64,000 nt of DNA from an uncultured Methylococcaceae bacterium (GTDB lineage: Bacteria; Pseudomonadota; Gammaproteobacteria; Methylococcales; Methylomonadaceae). The notes below the pieces were generated by a model that was not told where the DNA came from, did no database searches, and saw only the letters and a list, made by a program, of their open reading frames with translations. The position numbers and the translations under genes were made by a program. The stretch covers positions 1 to 64,000 of the forward strand of contig CAIPDT010000021.1 in NCBI GenBank assembly GCA_903863905.1, in the 5' to 3' direction. This document shows, piece by piece, positions 25,292 through 33,105 of the stretch. Position 1 is the stretch's first letter. Every line of letters starts with the position of its first letter.

Positions 25292-25642
25292 TTATTTTAA
25301 AGATAAGATGAAATCAACTAAGTTTTGGCCGTCTTTAGGATCTTCGGTTTTTAAAATCTTATGGGCTTCTTCATGTCCATCTTCAAATTTAACATTTTTG
25401 CCCGAAGCAAGGTGTTCTAATAGTTTTGCTTGTGCTTTAGCATCGCCGGCATATTTAGCCGCTATTTTGTTCCAAGCCGGGCCGTCTTTATCTTTATCGG
25501 TGCCGTGGCATCTAAAACAACCGTTTTCTTTCGCTAACGCTTTTGCGGCATCTACATCAACTTCAGCGTGTGCAGTAAAACAAAAAAAAGTCGTTGTGAT
25601 AGCCAGTAAAAAAGTATTTAATTTGAGATTGTTATGTTTCAT
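25292..25642 (-). CDS. Small periplasmic monohaem cytochrome c, lacking a Met ligand candidate
   Basis: The 116-residue precursor has a signal peptide (cleavage near AHA-EVD) and one CXXCH, C42-F-R-C45-H46, with a class I cytochrome c layout. Apart from the initiator it has no methionine at all. The region where the distal Met is expected reads KFEDGHEEAHKILK, so H90 or H94 (or Lys) may be the sixth ligand. It lies 150 bp upstream of mtrA and is likely the periplasmic shuttle for the MtrAB conduit. Similar small cytochromes occur beside mtrAB/mtoAB clusters of iron oxidisers; that comparison is from memory. Confidence 0.88.
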   Translation of the reverse strand: MKHNNLKLNTFLLAITTTFFCFTAHAEVDVDAAKALAKENGCFRCHGTDKDKDGPAWNKIAAKYAGDAKAQAKLLEHLASGKNVKFEDGHEEAHKILKTEDPKDGQNLVDFILSLK

Positions 25643-25717
25643 AGTGGTTATTTAGGGTGTTTAATGTTAAAAAATTAATTTAACTTCCTTATTAAAAGGG
25701 TAAGTTATTTTATACTA

Positions 25718-25746
25718 ATGGTATGTAACCTAATAAAACTTGTCAA
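25718..25746 (-). promoter_or_regulatory. Possible sigma70 promoter for the cytochrome c gene
   Basis: On the minus strand TTGACA (25746-25741), a 17-bp spacer and TACCAT (25723-25718) lie 76 bp before the cytochrome start. The -35 is perfect and the -10 poor. The rest of 25643-25947 is an AT-rich divergent spacer with no gene. Confidence 0.45.
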
Positions 25747-25947
25747 TATAATTTATTGGGTTATGTTATTTAGTTAATCATTTACCTGACCTATGACCAG
25801 ATTGTTAGCGGCTTAAGTCAACTATATTAAGTCCGTGGTGGTTGATATTATTGGGCACACCTAGGTTATATCTCATACAATATTGTCGATCGAGTGGTTT
25901 ATACCTATTTTATGTCTGTTAATCTAGTCTATTTTTGTGAGTCATGA

Positions 25948-27438
25948 ATGAACTTCAGTCTTTTTAGCGTTGTGTTTTTTTTAGTTTTCTCATTGCTTTC
26001 TATACCTTGTTTAGCTGAAGGTGTTGAGGCTGCAATTCCATTTAAGCCGCTTGATTTAACGCAGCATTGGGCAGGTTATTTCGCCTTGATTGTTTTCGCT
26101 TTGGCTTACATATTAGCAATGACAGAAGAAGTGACAGAATTAAAGAAGTCTAAGCCGATGGTATTTGCGGCCAGTTTGATTTGGATTTTTATAGCCAGTG
26201 TTTACGTAAATGGCGGGATGAGCGAGCAGGCAGGCTTGGCTTTTCGGGCTTCATTAGAAGGTTACGCTGAGTTATTTTTATTTATCATGGTGTCAATGAC
26301 CTATTTAAACGCGATGGAAGATAGGGGCGTTTTTAATAGTTTACGCGTGTGGCTGTTAAGTAAGAATTTTAGTTATCGACAGTTGTTTTGGATTACGGGC
26401 TTTCAATCCTTCTTTATTTCATCCGGTTGTAATAATTTAACGACGGCTTTATTAATGGGCTCCGTTATTTTGGCGATGGGTAAAGATTGTCCTCGTTTTG
26501 TGACGCTGTCTTGTATTAATGTTGTGGTGGCCTCTAATGCGGGTGGATCGTTTAGTCCTTTTGGCGATATTACTACTTTGTTAGTTTGGCAAAAAGGCGT
26601 GGTGCCTTTTGCAGATTTCTTTTCTTTACTGGTACCGGCTATTGTTAATTTTGTAATACCCGCTGCAATCATGCACTTTTTTATTCCTAAAGAAAGACCT
26701 GATGCTCTGATTGAAACACAAGTCATGCAGCGCGGTGGTTGGGTGATTATCTTTTTATTTGTATTAACTATTATTACCTCGGCTTGTTTTGAGAACTTTT
26801 TAAAATTACCCCCAGCGGCCGGCATGATGCTAGGTTTAACGTATCTGAAGTTTTTTAGTTACTATTTACAAAAAACCAGATCTTCTCAACAGTTCTCGGT
26901 GCGCACTGATTTAGTTGATTCCATCATTGATTATTCTGATCCCATGGCACATAGCGAACATGCTCATGAGGGTTATAACGCTAATGCGAAAGAAAGGCCG
27001 TTTGACATTTTTCAAAAAGTGGCTAATTTGGAATGGGATACTTTATTGTTTTTTTATGGAGTGATGGTGGCTGTGGGCGGTTTAAGTTTTATGGGATATT
27101 TAACTGTAGCCTCTCAGCATCTGTATGGCAGTATTGATCCAACTATTGCTAATATTTTGGTGGGTGTGGCTTCTGCTTTTGTTGATAATGGCACGATTAT
27201 GCTGTCTGTATTGACGATGGCGCCTAATATTTCTCAGGGCCAATGGTTGTTGGTCACGTTAACTGCAGGTGTGGGCGGAAGTATGTTAGCGGTCGGATCG
27301 GCGGCGGGCGTGGGTTTAATGGGACAAGCGAAAGGAATCTATACGTTTACCAGTCATTTAAAATGGACGCCAGCGATTGCTTTAGGTTATGCCGGTAGTA
27401 TTGCGGCCCATTTTTTAATTAATGGTCGTTACTTCTAA
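25948..27438 (+). CDS. nhaD: Sodium/proton antiporter NhaD type
   Basis: The 496-residue inner-membrane protein begins with a signal-like helix and PFKPLDLTQHWAGYFALIVFALAYILAMTEE, the standard NhaD opening. Further family hallmarks are FFISSGCNNLTTALLMGSV, CINVVVASNAGGSFSPFGDITTLLVWQ and FVDNGTIMLSVLTMAP. About 11-12 hydrophobic segments are visible. NhaD expels Na+ (or Li+) in exchange for protons. The gene is divergent from the cytochrome gene and its 3' end overlaps uvrC by 17 bp, so it probably leads a nhaD-uvrC-pgsA transcript. Confidence 0.94.
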   Translation: MNFSLFSVVFFLVFSLLSIPCLAEGVEAAIPFKPLDLTQHWAGYFALIVFALAYILAMTEEVTELKKSKPMVFAASLIWIFIASVYVNGGMSEQAGLAFRASLEGYAELFLFIMVSMTYLNAMEDRGVFNSLRVWLLSKNFSYRQLFWITGFQSFFISSGCNNLTTALLMGSVILAMGKDCPRFVTLSCINVVVASNAGGSFSPFGDITTLLVWQKGVVPFADFFSLLVPAIVNFVIPAAIMHFFIPKERPDALIETQVMQRGGWVIIFLFVLTIITSACFENFLKLPPAAGMMLGLTYLKFFSYYLQKTRSSQQFSVRTDLVDSIIDYSDPMAHSEHAHEGYNANAKERPFDIFQKVANLEWDTLLFFYGVMVAVGGLSFMGYLTVASQHLYGSIDPTIANILVGVASAFVDNGTIMLSVLTMAPNISQGQWLLVTLTAGVGGSMLAVGSAAGVGLMGQAKGIYTFTSHLKWTPAIALGYAGSIAAHFLINGRYF

Positions 27439-29293
27439 GTCATGCGGGGTTGTTGATCTTTTGGAAAATGGTTTTGATAGTGCGGGTTTTTTAAAGAACC
27501 TGACCACACGCCCCGGCATTTATAAAATGCTGAATGATCGGGGCGAGATCATTTATATTGGTAAGGCTAAGAATTTAAAAAACCGCGTTTCTAGTTATTT
27601 TAAGACGCAAACTACGTCTGTTAAACAACAAGTCATGGTCGCTAAAGTGGCGGCTATTGAAGTGACGGTGACACACACAGAAGGCGAGGCCTTACTGCTT
27701 GAGTGTCAACAAATTAAGCGCCATAAACCTCGCTACAATATCTGTTTAAGAGATGATCGGTCGTTTCCTTATATCTATTTGTCCAGCGAGCATGATTTTC
27801 CTCAAATTGCTTATCATCGTGGGTCAAAGCATAAAAAAGGTCGGTATTTTGGGCCTTATCCCAGTGCTGGTGCGGTTAAAGAAAGTTTAAAGTTGCTGCA
27901 GCGTTTATTTCCCATTCGTCAATGTGATGAGGGTACTTATAACAACCGCACCCGCCCTTGTTTACAATATCAAATCGGACGGTGCAGTGGTCCTTGTGTG
28001 GGTTTGGTTGAAAAAGCCCAGTATGATTTAGATGTACAAAGTACGGTGATGTTTTTGGAAGGGAAGGGGCATCTGTTGATTGATGAGTTGATCGTCAAAA
28101 TGGAAAAGGCTTCTATCTTATTGGAGTTTGAGCAAGCTGCGGGGTTTAGGGATCAAATCATTAAACTGCGTTCTGTCTTAGAAAAGCAGTTTGTTTCCGG
28201 TGAAAAAGGCGATGTCGATCTGATTGCCTGTGCCAGTAAAGGCAATGTGGCTTGTGTGCAAGTGTTTTTTATTAGAAATGGCCAGCACTTAGGTCATAAA
28301 GTATTTTTTCCTGAAATGAACAGTGAGCAAGAGGTCTCGTCAATTATTGAGGCGTTTATTCCGCAGTATTATATTGATAAGCTGATTCCTTCTGAGCTTA
28401 TAATAAGCCATGAGTTAACTGAAAAGCCGTTATTAATCGAGTTTTTATCAAAACAAGCGAAGCACGCTGTTAATATTTCTGCCAATGTCCGCAGTGAACG
28501 TTTAAAATGGCTACAAATGGCGATGACCAATGCTGAAAATTCTTTGCTGAGTAAATTAGCCGATAAGCAAGGTATGTATGCGAGGTTTTTGAGTTTACAA
28601 GAAGAGTTGGGCTGCAAAGAGTTACCTAAACGCTTGGAGTGTTTTGATATTAGTCACACTCAAGGGGCACAAACAGTGGCTTCTTGTGTGGTGTTTGATC
28701 GAGAGGGGCCGGTAAAATCAGCTTATCGGCGCTTTAATATTGAAGGTATTACGGGTGGTGATGATTATGCGGCAATTCATCAGGCTGTTTTTCGGCGCTT
28801 TAAGCGGTTAAAACAAGGCGAGCACCAGGCTCCAGACATCTTATTTATTGATGGTGGCAGGGGACAAGTGAATGAAGCGCAAAAGGCATTAGCAGAATTA
28901 GACATAAACAATGTTATGATAGTCGGAGTTTCAAAAGGACCTGATAGAAAACCGGGCATGGAAAAGATGATTTTAGTTGATCACGAACAGCCCTTAGATA
29001 TTGTACCCAGTGCGAGTGGATTGCTGTTAATTCAGCATATTCGTGACGAAGCGCATCGGTTTGCAATAACAGGACATAGAGCACGTCGCGGTAAAGCTTC
29101 AAATCAATCCGTATTGGAAAGTATTCCAGGATTGGGTGCTAAGAGACGGCAACTCTTGTTAAAACAGTTTGGGGGGCTGCAGGGCATTACATGCGCAGGC
29201 GTAGATGCACTTTGCAGCGTTGACGGCATTAGCCGACAGTTGGCAGAGCGGATTTACGAACTATTTCATCATCAAGATGGCGATTCAATTTAA
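27422..29293 (+). CDS. uvrC: Excinuclease ABC subunit C
   Basis: The 623-residue nucleotide-excision-repair nuclease cuts on both sides of a lesion handed over by UvrAB. The GIY-YIG domain is at about 32-60 (GIYKMLNDRGEIIYIGKAKNLKNRV), the UVR motif lies near 215-245, and the UvrC-type RNase H-like domain includes LECFDISHTQGAQTVASCVVF and LFIDGGRGQVNEAQ. C-terminal helix-hairpin-helix motifs (SIPGLGAKRRQLLLKQFGG) complete it. Length is close to the usual 610. The ATG at 27422 lies inside the nhaD 3' end. pgsA follows with an overlap, the same uvrC-pgsA order found in many gammaproteobacteria. Confidence 0.97.
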   Translation: MVVTSKSCGVVDLLENGFDSAGFLKNLTTRPGIYKMLNDRGEIIYIGKAKNLKNRVSSYFKTQTTSVKQQVMVAKVAAIEVTVTHTEGEALLLECQQIKRHKPRYNICLRDDRSFPYIYLSSEHDFPQIAYHRGSKHKKGRYFGPYPSAGAVKESLKLLQRLFPIRQCDEGTYNNRTRPCLQYQIGRCSGPCVGLVEKAQYDLDVQSTVMFLEGKGHLLIDELIVKMEKASILLEFEQAAGFRDQIIKLRSVLEKQFVSGEKGDVDLIACASKGNVACVQVFFIRNGQHLGHKVFFPEMNSEQEVSSIIEAFIPQYYIDKLIPSELIISHELTEKPLLIEFLSKQAKHAVNISANVRSERLKWLQMAMTNAENSLLSKLADKQGMYARFLSLQEELGCKELPKRLECFDISHTQGAQTVASCVVFDREGPVKSAYRRFNIEGITGGDDYAAIHQAVFRRFKRLKQGEHQAPDILFIDGGRGQVNEAQKALAELDINNVMIVGVSKGPDRKPGMEKMILVDHEQPLDIVPSASGLLLIQHIRDEAHRFAITGHRARRGKASNQSVLESIPGLGAKRRQLLLKQFGGLQGITCAGVDALCSVDGISRQLAERIYELFHHQDGDSI

Positions 29294-29840
29294 TATACCT
29301 ACAAACCTAACCTTACTGAGGATTGCCTTAATACCTCTGTTGGCGGTAGTTTTTTATTTACCATGGCAAAATGCCAATGTGGCCTGTACGCTGATATTTT
29401 TTCTAGCGGGTGTGACGGATTGGCTGGATGGTTATCTGGCTAGAAAGTTAAAGTTAGAAACGCCTTTTGGGGCCTTTTTAGATCCGGTAGCGGATAAATT
29501 AATGGTGGCTATCGTATTGGTTTTGCTTGTTCAGCAGCAGGGTTCTATGTATTTGGCGATACCTGCGGCTATTATTATCGGGCGCGAGATTACAATCGCT
29601 TCTTTGAGAGAATGGATGGCAGAAATTGGTAAACGTGCCAGTGTTAAAGTTTCTCAACTGGGTAAATGGAAAACCACCTCACAAATGTTGTCTATTGGTT
29701 TTTTGTTATACCGTGAAGATGTGTTTGGCTTGCCCACTAACTTAATTGGTTATAGCTTGCTCTATGTGGCGGCTGTGCTGACTTTGTGGTCTATGATGAG
29801 TTACCTTAGTGCCGCTTTGACGGTTATTAATGAACAGTAA
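29277..29840 (+). CDS. pgsA: CDP-diacylglycerol--glycerol-3-phosphate 3-phosphatidyltransferase
   Basis: The 187-residue membrane enzyme makes phosphatidylglycerol phosphate. The CDP-alcohol phosphatidyltransferase motif D-x2-D-G-x2-A-R-x8-G-x3-D-x3-D is complete (DWLDGYLARKL...GAFLDPVADK). Four or more hydrophobic helices follow. The start at MAIQFNIPTNLTLLRI (29277) is chosen because it matches the family; the upstream extension to 29205 lies in uvrC and has no homology. It overlaps uvrC by 17 bp. Confidence 0.96.
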   Translation: MAIQFNIPTNLTLLRIALIPLLAVVFYLPWQNANVACTLIFFLAGVTDWLDGYLARKLKLETPFGAFLDPVADKLMVAIVLVLLVQQQGSMYLAIPAAIIIGREITIASLREWMAEIGKRASVKVSQLGKWKTTSQMLSIGFLLYREDVFGLPTNLIGYSLLYVAAVLTLWSMMSYLSAALTVINEQ

Positions 29841-29893
29841 ATTTTTTTAACAATTACAAATACAGTGTATTGAAACGCTGCGACATAATAATA

Positions 29894-30493
29894 ATGGATC
29901 AGGAAAAAGAAATTATACAAGTTAATGTGGTAACTAAAGACGAGATATTGGTCGCGGCTTTAAAGTTATTTGCCAGTAAGGGTTATTTTAAAACATCGTT
30001 AGTTGATATCGCTGAATTATTGAATTTAAATAATACGCATCTTATCTATCATCATTTTAAAGACAAGCAGTCTATGGCTAATGAGTTATATGCTAATATT
30101 TTTGATAGCTTAAGTGTTTCAATTGATGAAATTAGACGAAAAAATCAAAAGTCTTCTGAGCAATTGAGAGGTATTGTTGATTTGCTTTTTAGATTGACCG
30201 ATGATGCGCCGGATATTATTCGGTTTTTGTTCGTTTTAAAATTTAATGAATTCTTACCTGAAGAAAAACCGTTGCTAGAAACAGCGGCCTACGTAAAGAT
30301 ATTTAAAATAATGCAGTCAGGTATTCGAGCGGGAGAAATAAGAGATATTGATCCTCAGTTAATCAACACTTATTTCTTTGGTGTTGTTGCTCATACCTTG
30401 CGTTCTGTTTTAGAGGGTGCTTTAGAAAAGAAGGCCGATGCTTATTTAAATCAAACGTGGTTGGTTGCTTGGAATGCAATCGCTAAGAAATAA
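29894..30493 (+). CDS. TetR/AcrR family transcriptional regulator
   Basis: The 199-residue protein has an N-terminal HTH (about 15-60): DEILVAALKLFASKGYFKTSLVDIAELLNLNNTHLIYHHFKDKQSM is the TetR signature in sequence. The remaining alpha-helical part is the ligand/dimer domain, unlike any named subfamily I recognise. The start is the ATG at 29894; a TTG at 29870 is possible. It begins 53 bp after pgsA and has no obvious neighbouring target gene. Confidence 0.85.
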   Translation: MDQEKEIIQVNVVTKDEILVAALKLFASKGYFKTSLVDIAELLNLNNTHLIYHHFKDKQSMANELYANIFDSLSVSIDEIRRKNQKSSEQLRGIVDLLFRLTDDAPDIIRFLFVLKFNEFLPEEKPLLETAAYVKIFKIMQSGIRAGEIRDIDPQLINTYFFGVVAHTLRSVLEGALEKKADAYLNQTWLVAWNAIAKK

Positions 30494-30540
30494 GCTGAGT
30501 TTGGTGATATAGCTGTTTTTATAGTTTCAATGGATAGACT

Positions 30541-30726
30541 ATGGGCGAGGTAATTCCATTTAAGCGGCCTACTGTGGCAGAAAAGCATAAAGGTAAGACG
30601 CTTTGTCAGAGTGGTTTTCATAAATGGAAAATTCTTAAGGAAAAGCAGTTTGATGTTAAACAGGGAAAGTTGATTACGGTTTATCAATGTATTCGTTGTG
30701 CAAAAATAAAGACAGCCGCGCTATAG
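30541..30726 (+). CDS. Small conserved-looking protein with CxxxxxH...CxxC zinc-ribbon-like pattern
   Basis: The 61-residue protein opens MGEVIPFKRPTVAEKHKGKT, an opening I remember from short uncharacterised proteins of gammaproteobacteria. It has Cys at 22, His at 27, and a C-x-x-C pair near 50-53 (QCIRCAK), so it could bind zinc. The charged, compact composition and steady codon use support a real gene. Function is unknown. It follows the TetR gene by 47 bp. Confidence 0.7.
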   Translation: MGEVIPFKRPTVAEKHKGKTLCQSGFHKWKILKEKQFDVKQGKLITVYQCIRCAKIKTAAL

Positions 30727-31034
30727 AAAAAGAAATTTCACATTCTTATAGGCTTGGAAGTGTGTTGTTTTATAGGGATTTATTATTATCTTATAGTGGG
30801 TATAAAAGAGTTACTCTTGGAAAAGTAGGGTTTTGAAAAAATAAAAAGTTAAGTTATTAATATTTGGCATTGCATTAAGATATGAGAGTGTTAAAATACT
30901 TTAATGTATCAATGGTTGTTGAGTTTATCGTTCGATGACATGATAAATTATAAAATCATTAGGAACCTTGAATAGCTTTTCAATCGCGTTATTTAAGCTT
31001 ATTTGTTTAAATAAATTTATAGAGATAAATATCT
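30727..31034. other. Gene-free spacer
   Basis: This AT-rich stretch between the small Cys protein and the HTH-EAL gene shows no reading frame, RNA gene or strong hairpin. It presumably contains the HTH-EAL promoter, which I cannot place with confidence. Confidence 0.6.
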
Positions 31035-32132
31035 ATGCTTCATATTAAAAAGATTACTGAGGAAGAGAAGTTAACACTTGAAAATATGAGGAAGAATCAT
31101 CCTGGGTATATGCCAAGAATGAGAGCTCATGCAGTTTTGTTGAGTCAAGATGGTTATCAAGTTAATGATTTGTCAGATTTGTTTGGCGTTTGTAAAAAAA
31201 CGATTGTGGCTTGGCTTCGTGGATGGGCCAATGCAGGTATTTTTGGTTTAATTGATAAGCCCCGTAAAAATTTTTATGGGAAGAGTCAAGATGTCTTAAC
31301 GATCTCTCGTAAGCAAGAAATTAAAAAAATTCAAACTGGCTTAATGAATGGTGAGTTTGAGTTATATTATCAGCCTAAAGTTAATATGCGCACGGGTACC
31401 GTGTCGGGTTTTGAAGCATTAATTCGTTGGAATGATCCCCTGCGTGGTTTATTGCAGCCGAGTGACTTTTTACCTATTATTAATAATCATTCGGTCCATT
31501 CTGAAGTCAGTTCTTATGTAATGGATAGAGCTTTATCTGATCTTAATGAATGGCAAGGTCAGGGCTTGGATACCGTTGTATCGGTTAATGTTGATGAATT
31601 GCAACTCAATGAACACGATTTCTTAGATAAATTAAAGGCCTCTATTGCCAATTATCCTAGTTTTAAAGCGGGCAGTTTAGAGCTTGAGATTTTAGAGATG
31701 AATGCGTTGCTAGATAGAGAGCAAGTACGAACAATCGTCGATAACTGTCAAGTCTTAGGGGTTGATTTTGCCTTAGATGATTTTGGTACGGGTAATTCTT
31801 CTTTAACTTATCTTAAACAAATACCTGTTAAAACGCTTAATATCGATAGAAGTTTTATTAGTGATATTGATAAAGAATCGGTAGATTTGGCGATTCTTGA
31901 AGGGATGGTTTCGTTGGCGTCTATTTTAAAGCGTAGCGTTATTGCCAAAGGCGTTGAAACTGTAGAACAAGGCGATGTGCTTTTAAAAATTGGTTGTGAG
32001 TTAGCGCAAGGTTATGCTATCGCTAAACCCATGCCGATTACCCATATTTTTAATTTTATTAATGATTGGAAACCGTTTGAGTCTTGGCTTAATGCTCCGA
32101 GTATGCAGTTGACTCATAGTTTTAGCGCTTAA
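31035..32132 (+). CDS. Transposase-type HTH fused to a degenerate EAL domain, possible c-di-GMP-responsive regulator
   Basis: The 365-residue protein joins two modules. Residues about 5-82 form a winged HTH of the IS630/Tc1 transposase kind (RMRAHAVLLSQDGYQVNDL, GVCKKTIVAWLRGWANAGI, GLIDKPR). Residues about 93-345 are an EAL domain. Conserved positions kept are E127 (EAL), N185, E218/E221, D248-D249 (DDFGTG) and Q325 (QGY). Two catalytic positions differ: the LKID Lys is N269 (LNID) and the AEGVET Glu is K305 (AKGVET). Phosphodiesterase activity is therefore doubtful, and binding-only sensing of cyclic-di-GMP is plausible. There is no transmembrane segment. It is followed by a good terminator, so it is monocistronic. 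Confidence 0.85.
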   Translation: MLHIKKITEEEKLTLENMRKNHPGYMPRMRAHAVLLSQDGYQVNDLSDLFGVCKKTIVAWLRGWANAGIFGLIDKPRKNFYGKSQDVLTISRKQEIKKIQTGLMNGEFELYYQPKVNMRTGTVSGFEALIRWNDPLRGLLQPSDFLPIINNHSVHSEVSSYVMDRALSDLNEWQGQGLDTVVSVNVDELQLNEHDFLDKLKASIANYPSFKAGSLELEILEMNALLDREQVRTIVDNCQVLGVDFALDDFGTGNSSLTYLKQIPVKTLNIDRSFISDIDKESVDLAILEGMVSLASILKRSVIAKGVETVEQGDVLLKIGCELAQGYAIAKPMPITHIFNFINDWKPFESWLNAPSMQLTHSFSA

Positions 32133-32171
32133 TCGGTTAAAGCTTTTATTGGTTTTTAGTTATCCTACTTT

Positions 32172-32199
32172 AATCTCTTTTTATTAAGAGATTTTTTTT
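32172..32199 (+). terminator. Intrinsic terminator after the HTH-EAL gene
   Basis: AATCTCTT (32172-32179) and AAGAGATT (32186-32193) form a perfect 8-bp stem with a 6-base loop, overlapping a run of eight T (32192-32199). Confidence 0.87.
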
Positions 32200-32232
32200 A
32201 TCCTAAGATAGGTGATTAACCTATCTTAGGAT
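32200..32232 (-). repeat. Perfect 13-bp inverted repeat 3' of the repeat-protein gene
   Basis: ATCCTAAGATAGG (32200-32212) and its exact complement (32220-32232) flank a 7-base loop, 8 bp after the stop at 32241 of the minus-strand gene. On that strand the hairpin is followed by A, not T, so it is not a canonical terminator. Confidence 0.88.
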
Positions 32233-32240
32233 AGATCAAC

Positions 32241-32915
32241 TTACTTACCGTTTTCTAGTAGACTGTTAAGTTCATTGTTTATCATCGTATCATAATGACG
32301 TTTTAAAATAGAGTCTGTTGGAATATCACGGATCTCAGTGGCGCTAACCGTTTCCGTTGCTGCTGGTGTGGATGTTTCCAATGCAGGACTTGCAGTCGCA
32401 GTTGGGTTATTTTTTAATGACTCATATTGACCAGTTAGCAGATCAAGAAACTCTTTATTCGTTAAGGACTCCACTATAACGCTATTGATATGGTTGGTGT
32501 GGTGACGACTTAAAATAGAGTCTGAGGGTGCTTCACCATAAAGGGTTTCAATACGGTTTTGTAATTCAGCAATCGCGTGACGTCTTTGAATTGAATCTTC
32601 TGGTAGATTATCTGTGGCAGTCTTCGTTGTAGCGGTCTTAGCAGGTGCAGGAGTAACAGTCGCGGGAGGAATAACTTCAACGGCAGGGACAATTACTGCT
32701 TCTGTGGTTGCAGAGGTTTCTGGAGCAACGATAGGTTTTACCGTTTCTTCGACTTTAATCGGTGTTGGTGCTGCTACTTTTACTTGAGGAGCTACAGTGG
32801 GTTTGGGTGTGCTGGTTGGGGGGGTATTTGTTTTTGCTGTAGGTGCGGCTGGTTGGGTGAATTGGCCCAGTATTTTTTTGATAGTAGTAATGATGGTTTG
32901 CAACAAATCGTTCAT
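32241..32915 (-). CDS. Pro/Ala/Thr-rich protein with three P-x-DSI-x-x-RH repeats, unknown function
   Basis: I do not recognise this 224-residue protein. An amphipathic N-terminus (MNDLLQTIITTIKKILGQF) is followed by about 90 residues rich in P, A, T and V that look disordered. Three copies of a short motif then appear: LPEDSIQRRHAIAEL, APSDSILSRHHTNHI and IPTDSILKRHYDTMI, with the core P-x-DSI-x-x-RH. The first two lie about 25 residues apart and the third near the C-terminus. The repeats look like short helical ligand-binding segments. The ATG at 32915 has AGAGTG upstream; the GTG three codons earlier is not preferred. A scaffold or envelope-attached role is conceivable but unproven. Confidence 0.72.
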   Translation of the reverse strand: MNDLLQTIITTIKKILGQFTQPAAPTAKTNTPPTSTPKPTVAPQVKVAAPTPIKVEETVKPIVAPETSATTEAVIVPAVEVIPPATVTPAPAKTATTKTATDNLPEDSIQRRHAIAELQNRIETLYGEAPSDSILSRHHTNHINSVIVESLTNKEFLDLLTGQYESLKNNPTATASPALETSTPAATETVSATEIRDIPTDSILKRHYDTMINNELNSLLENGK

Positions 32916-33105
32916 AGTATTCACTCTGTTCTGGCTATTATTAATAGGCTACGCGTTAAGATATTCTTTCTGGTTGAGAAAGACCAAGTTGTTTATTGCC
33001 AAACTATAACACTTGTGGCTTAAGTTGGCGATATTTAGCTTAATAAAATAATTAGAATTATTTTATTTGATTAAAAATAAACTAATGAATTAAATGATTT
33101 GTTCA

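Noticed and set aside
32200-32232. Canonical terminator
   Set aside because: On the minus strand the hairpin is followed by A residues; on the plus strand there is no T-run after it.
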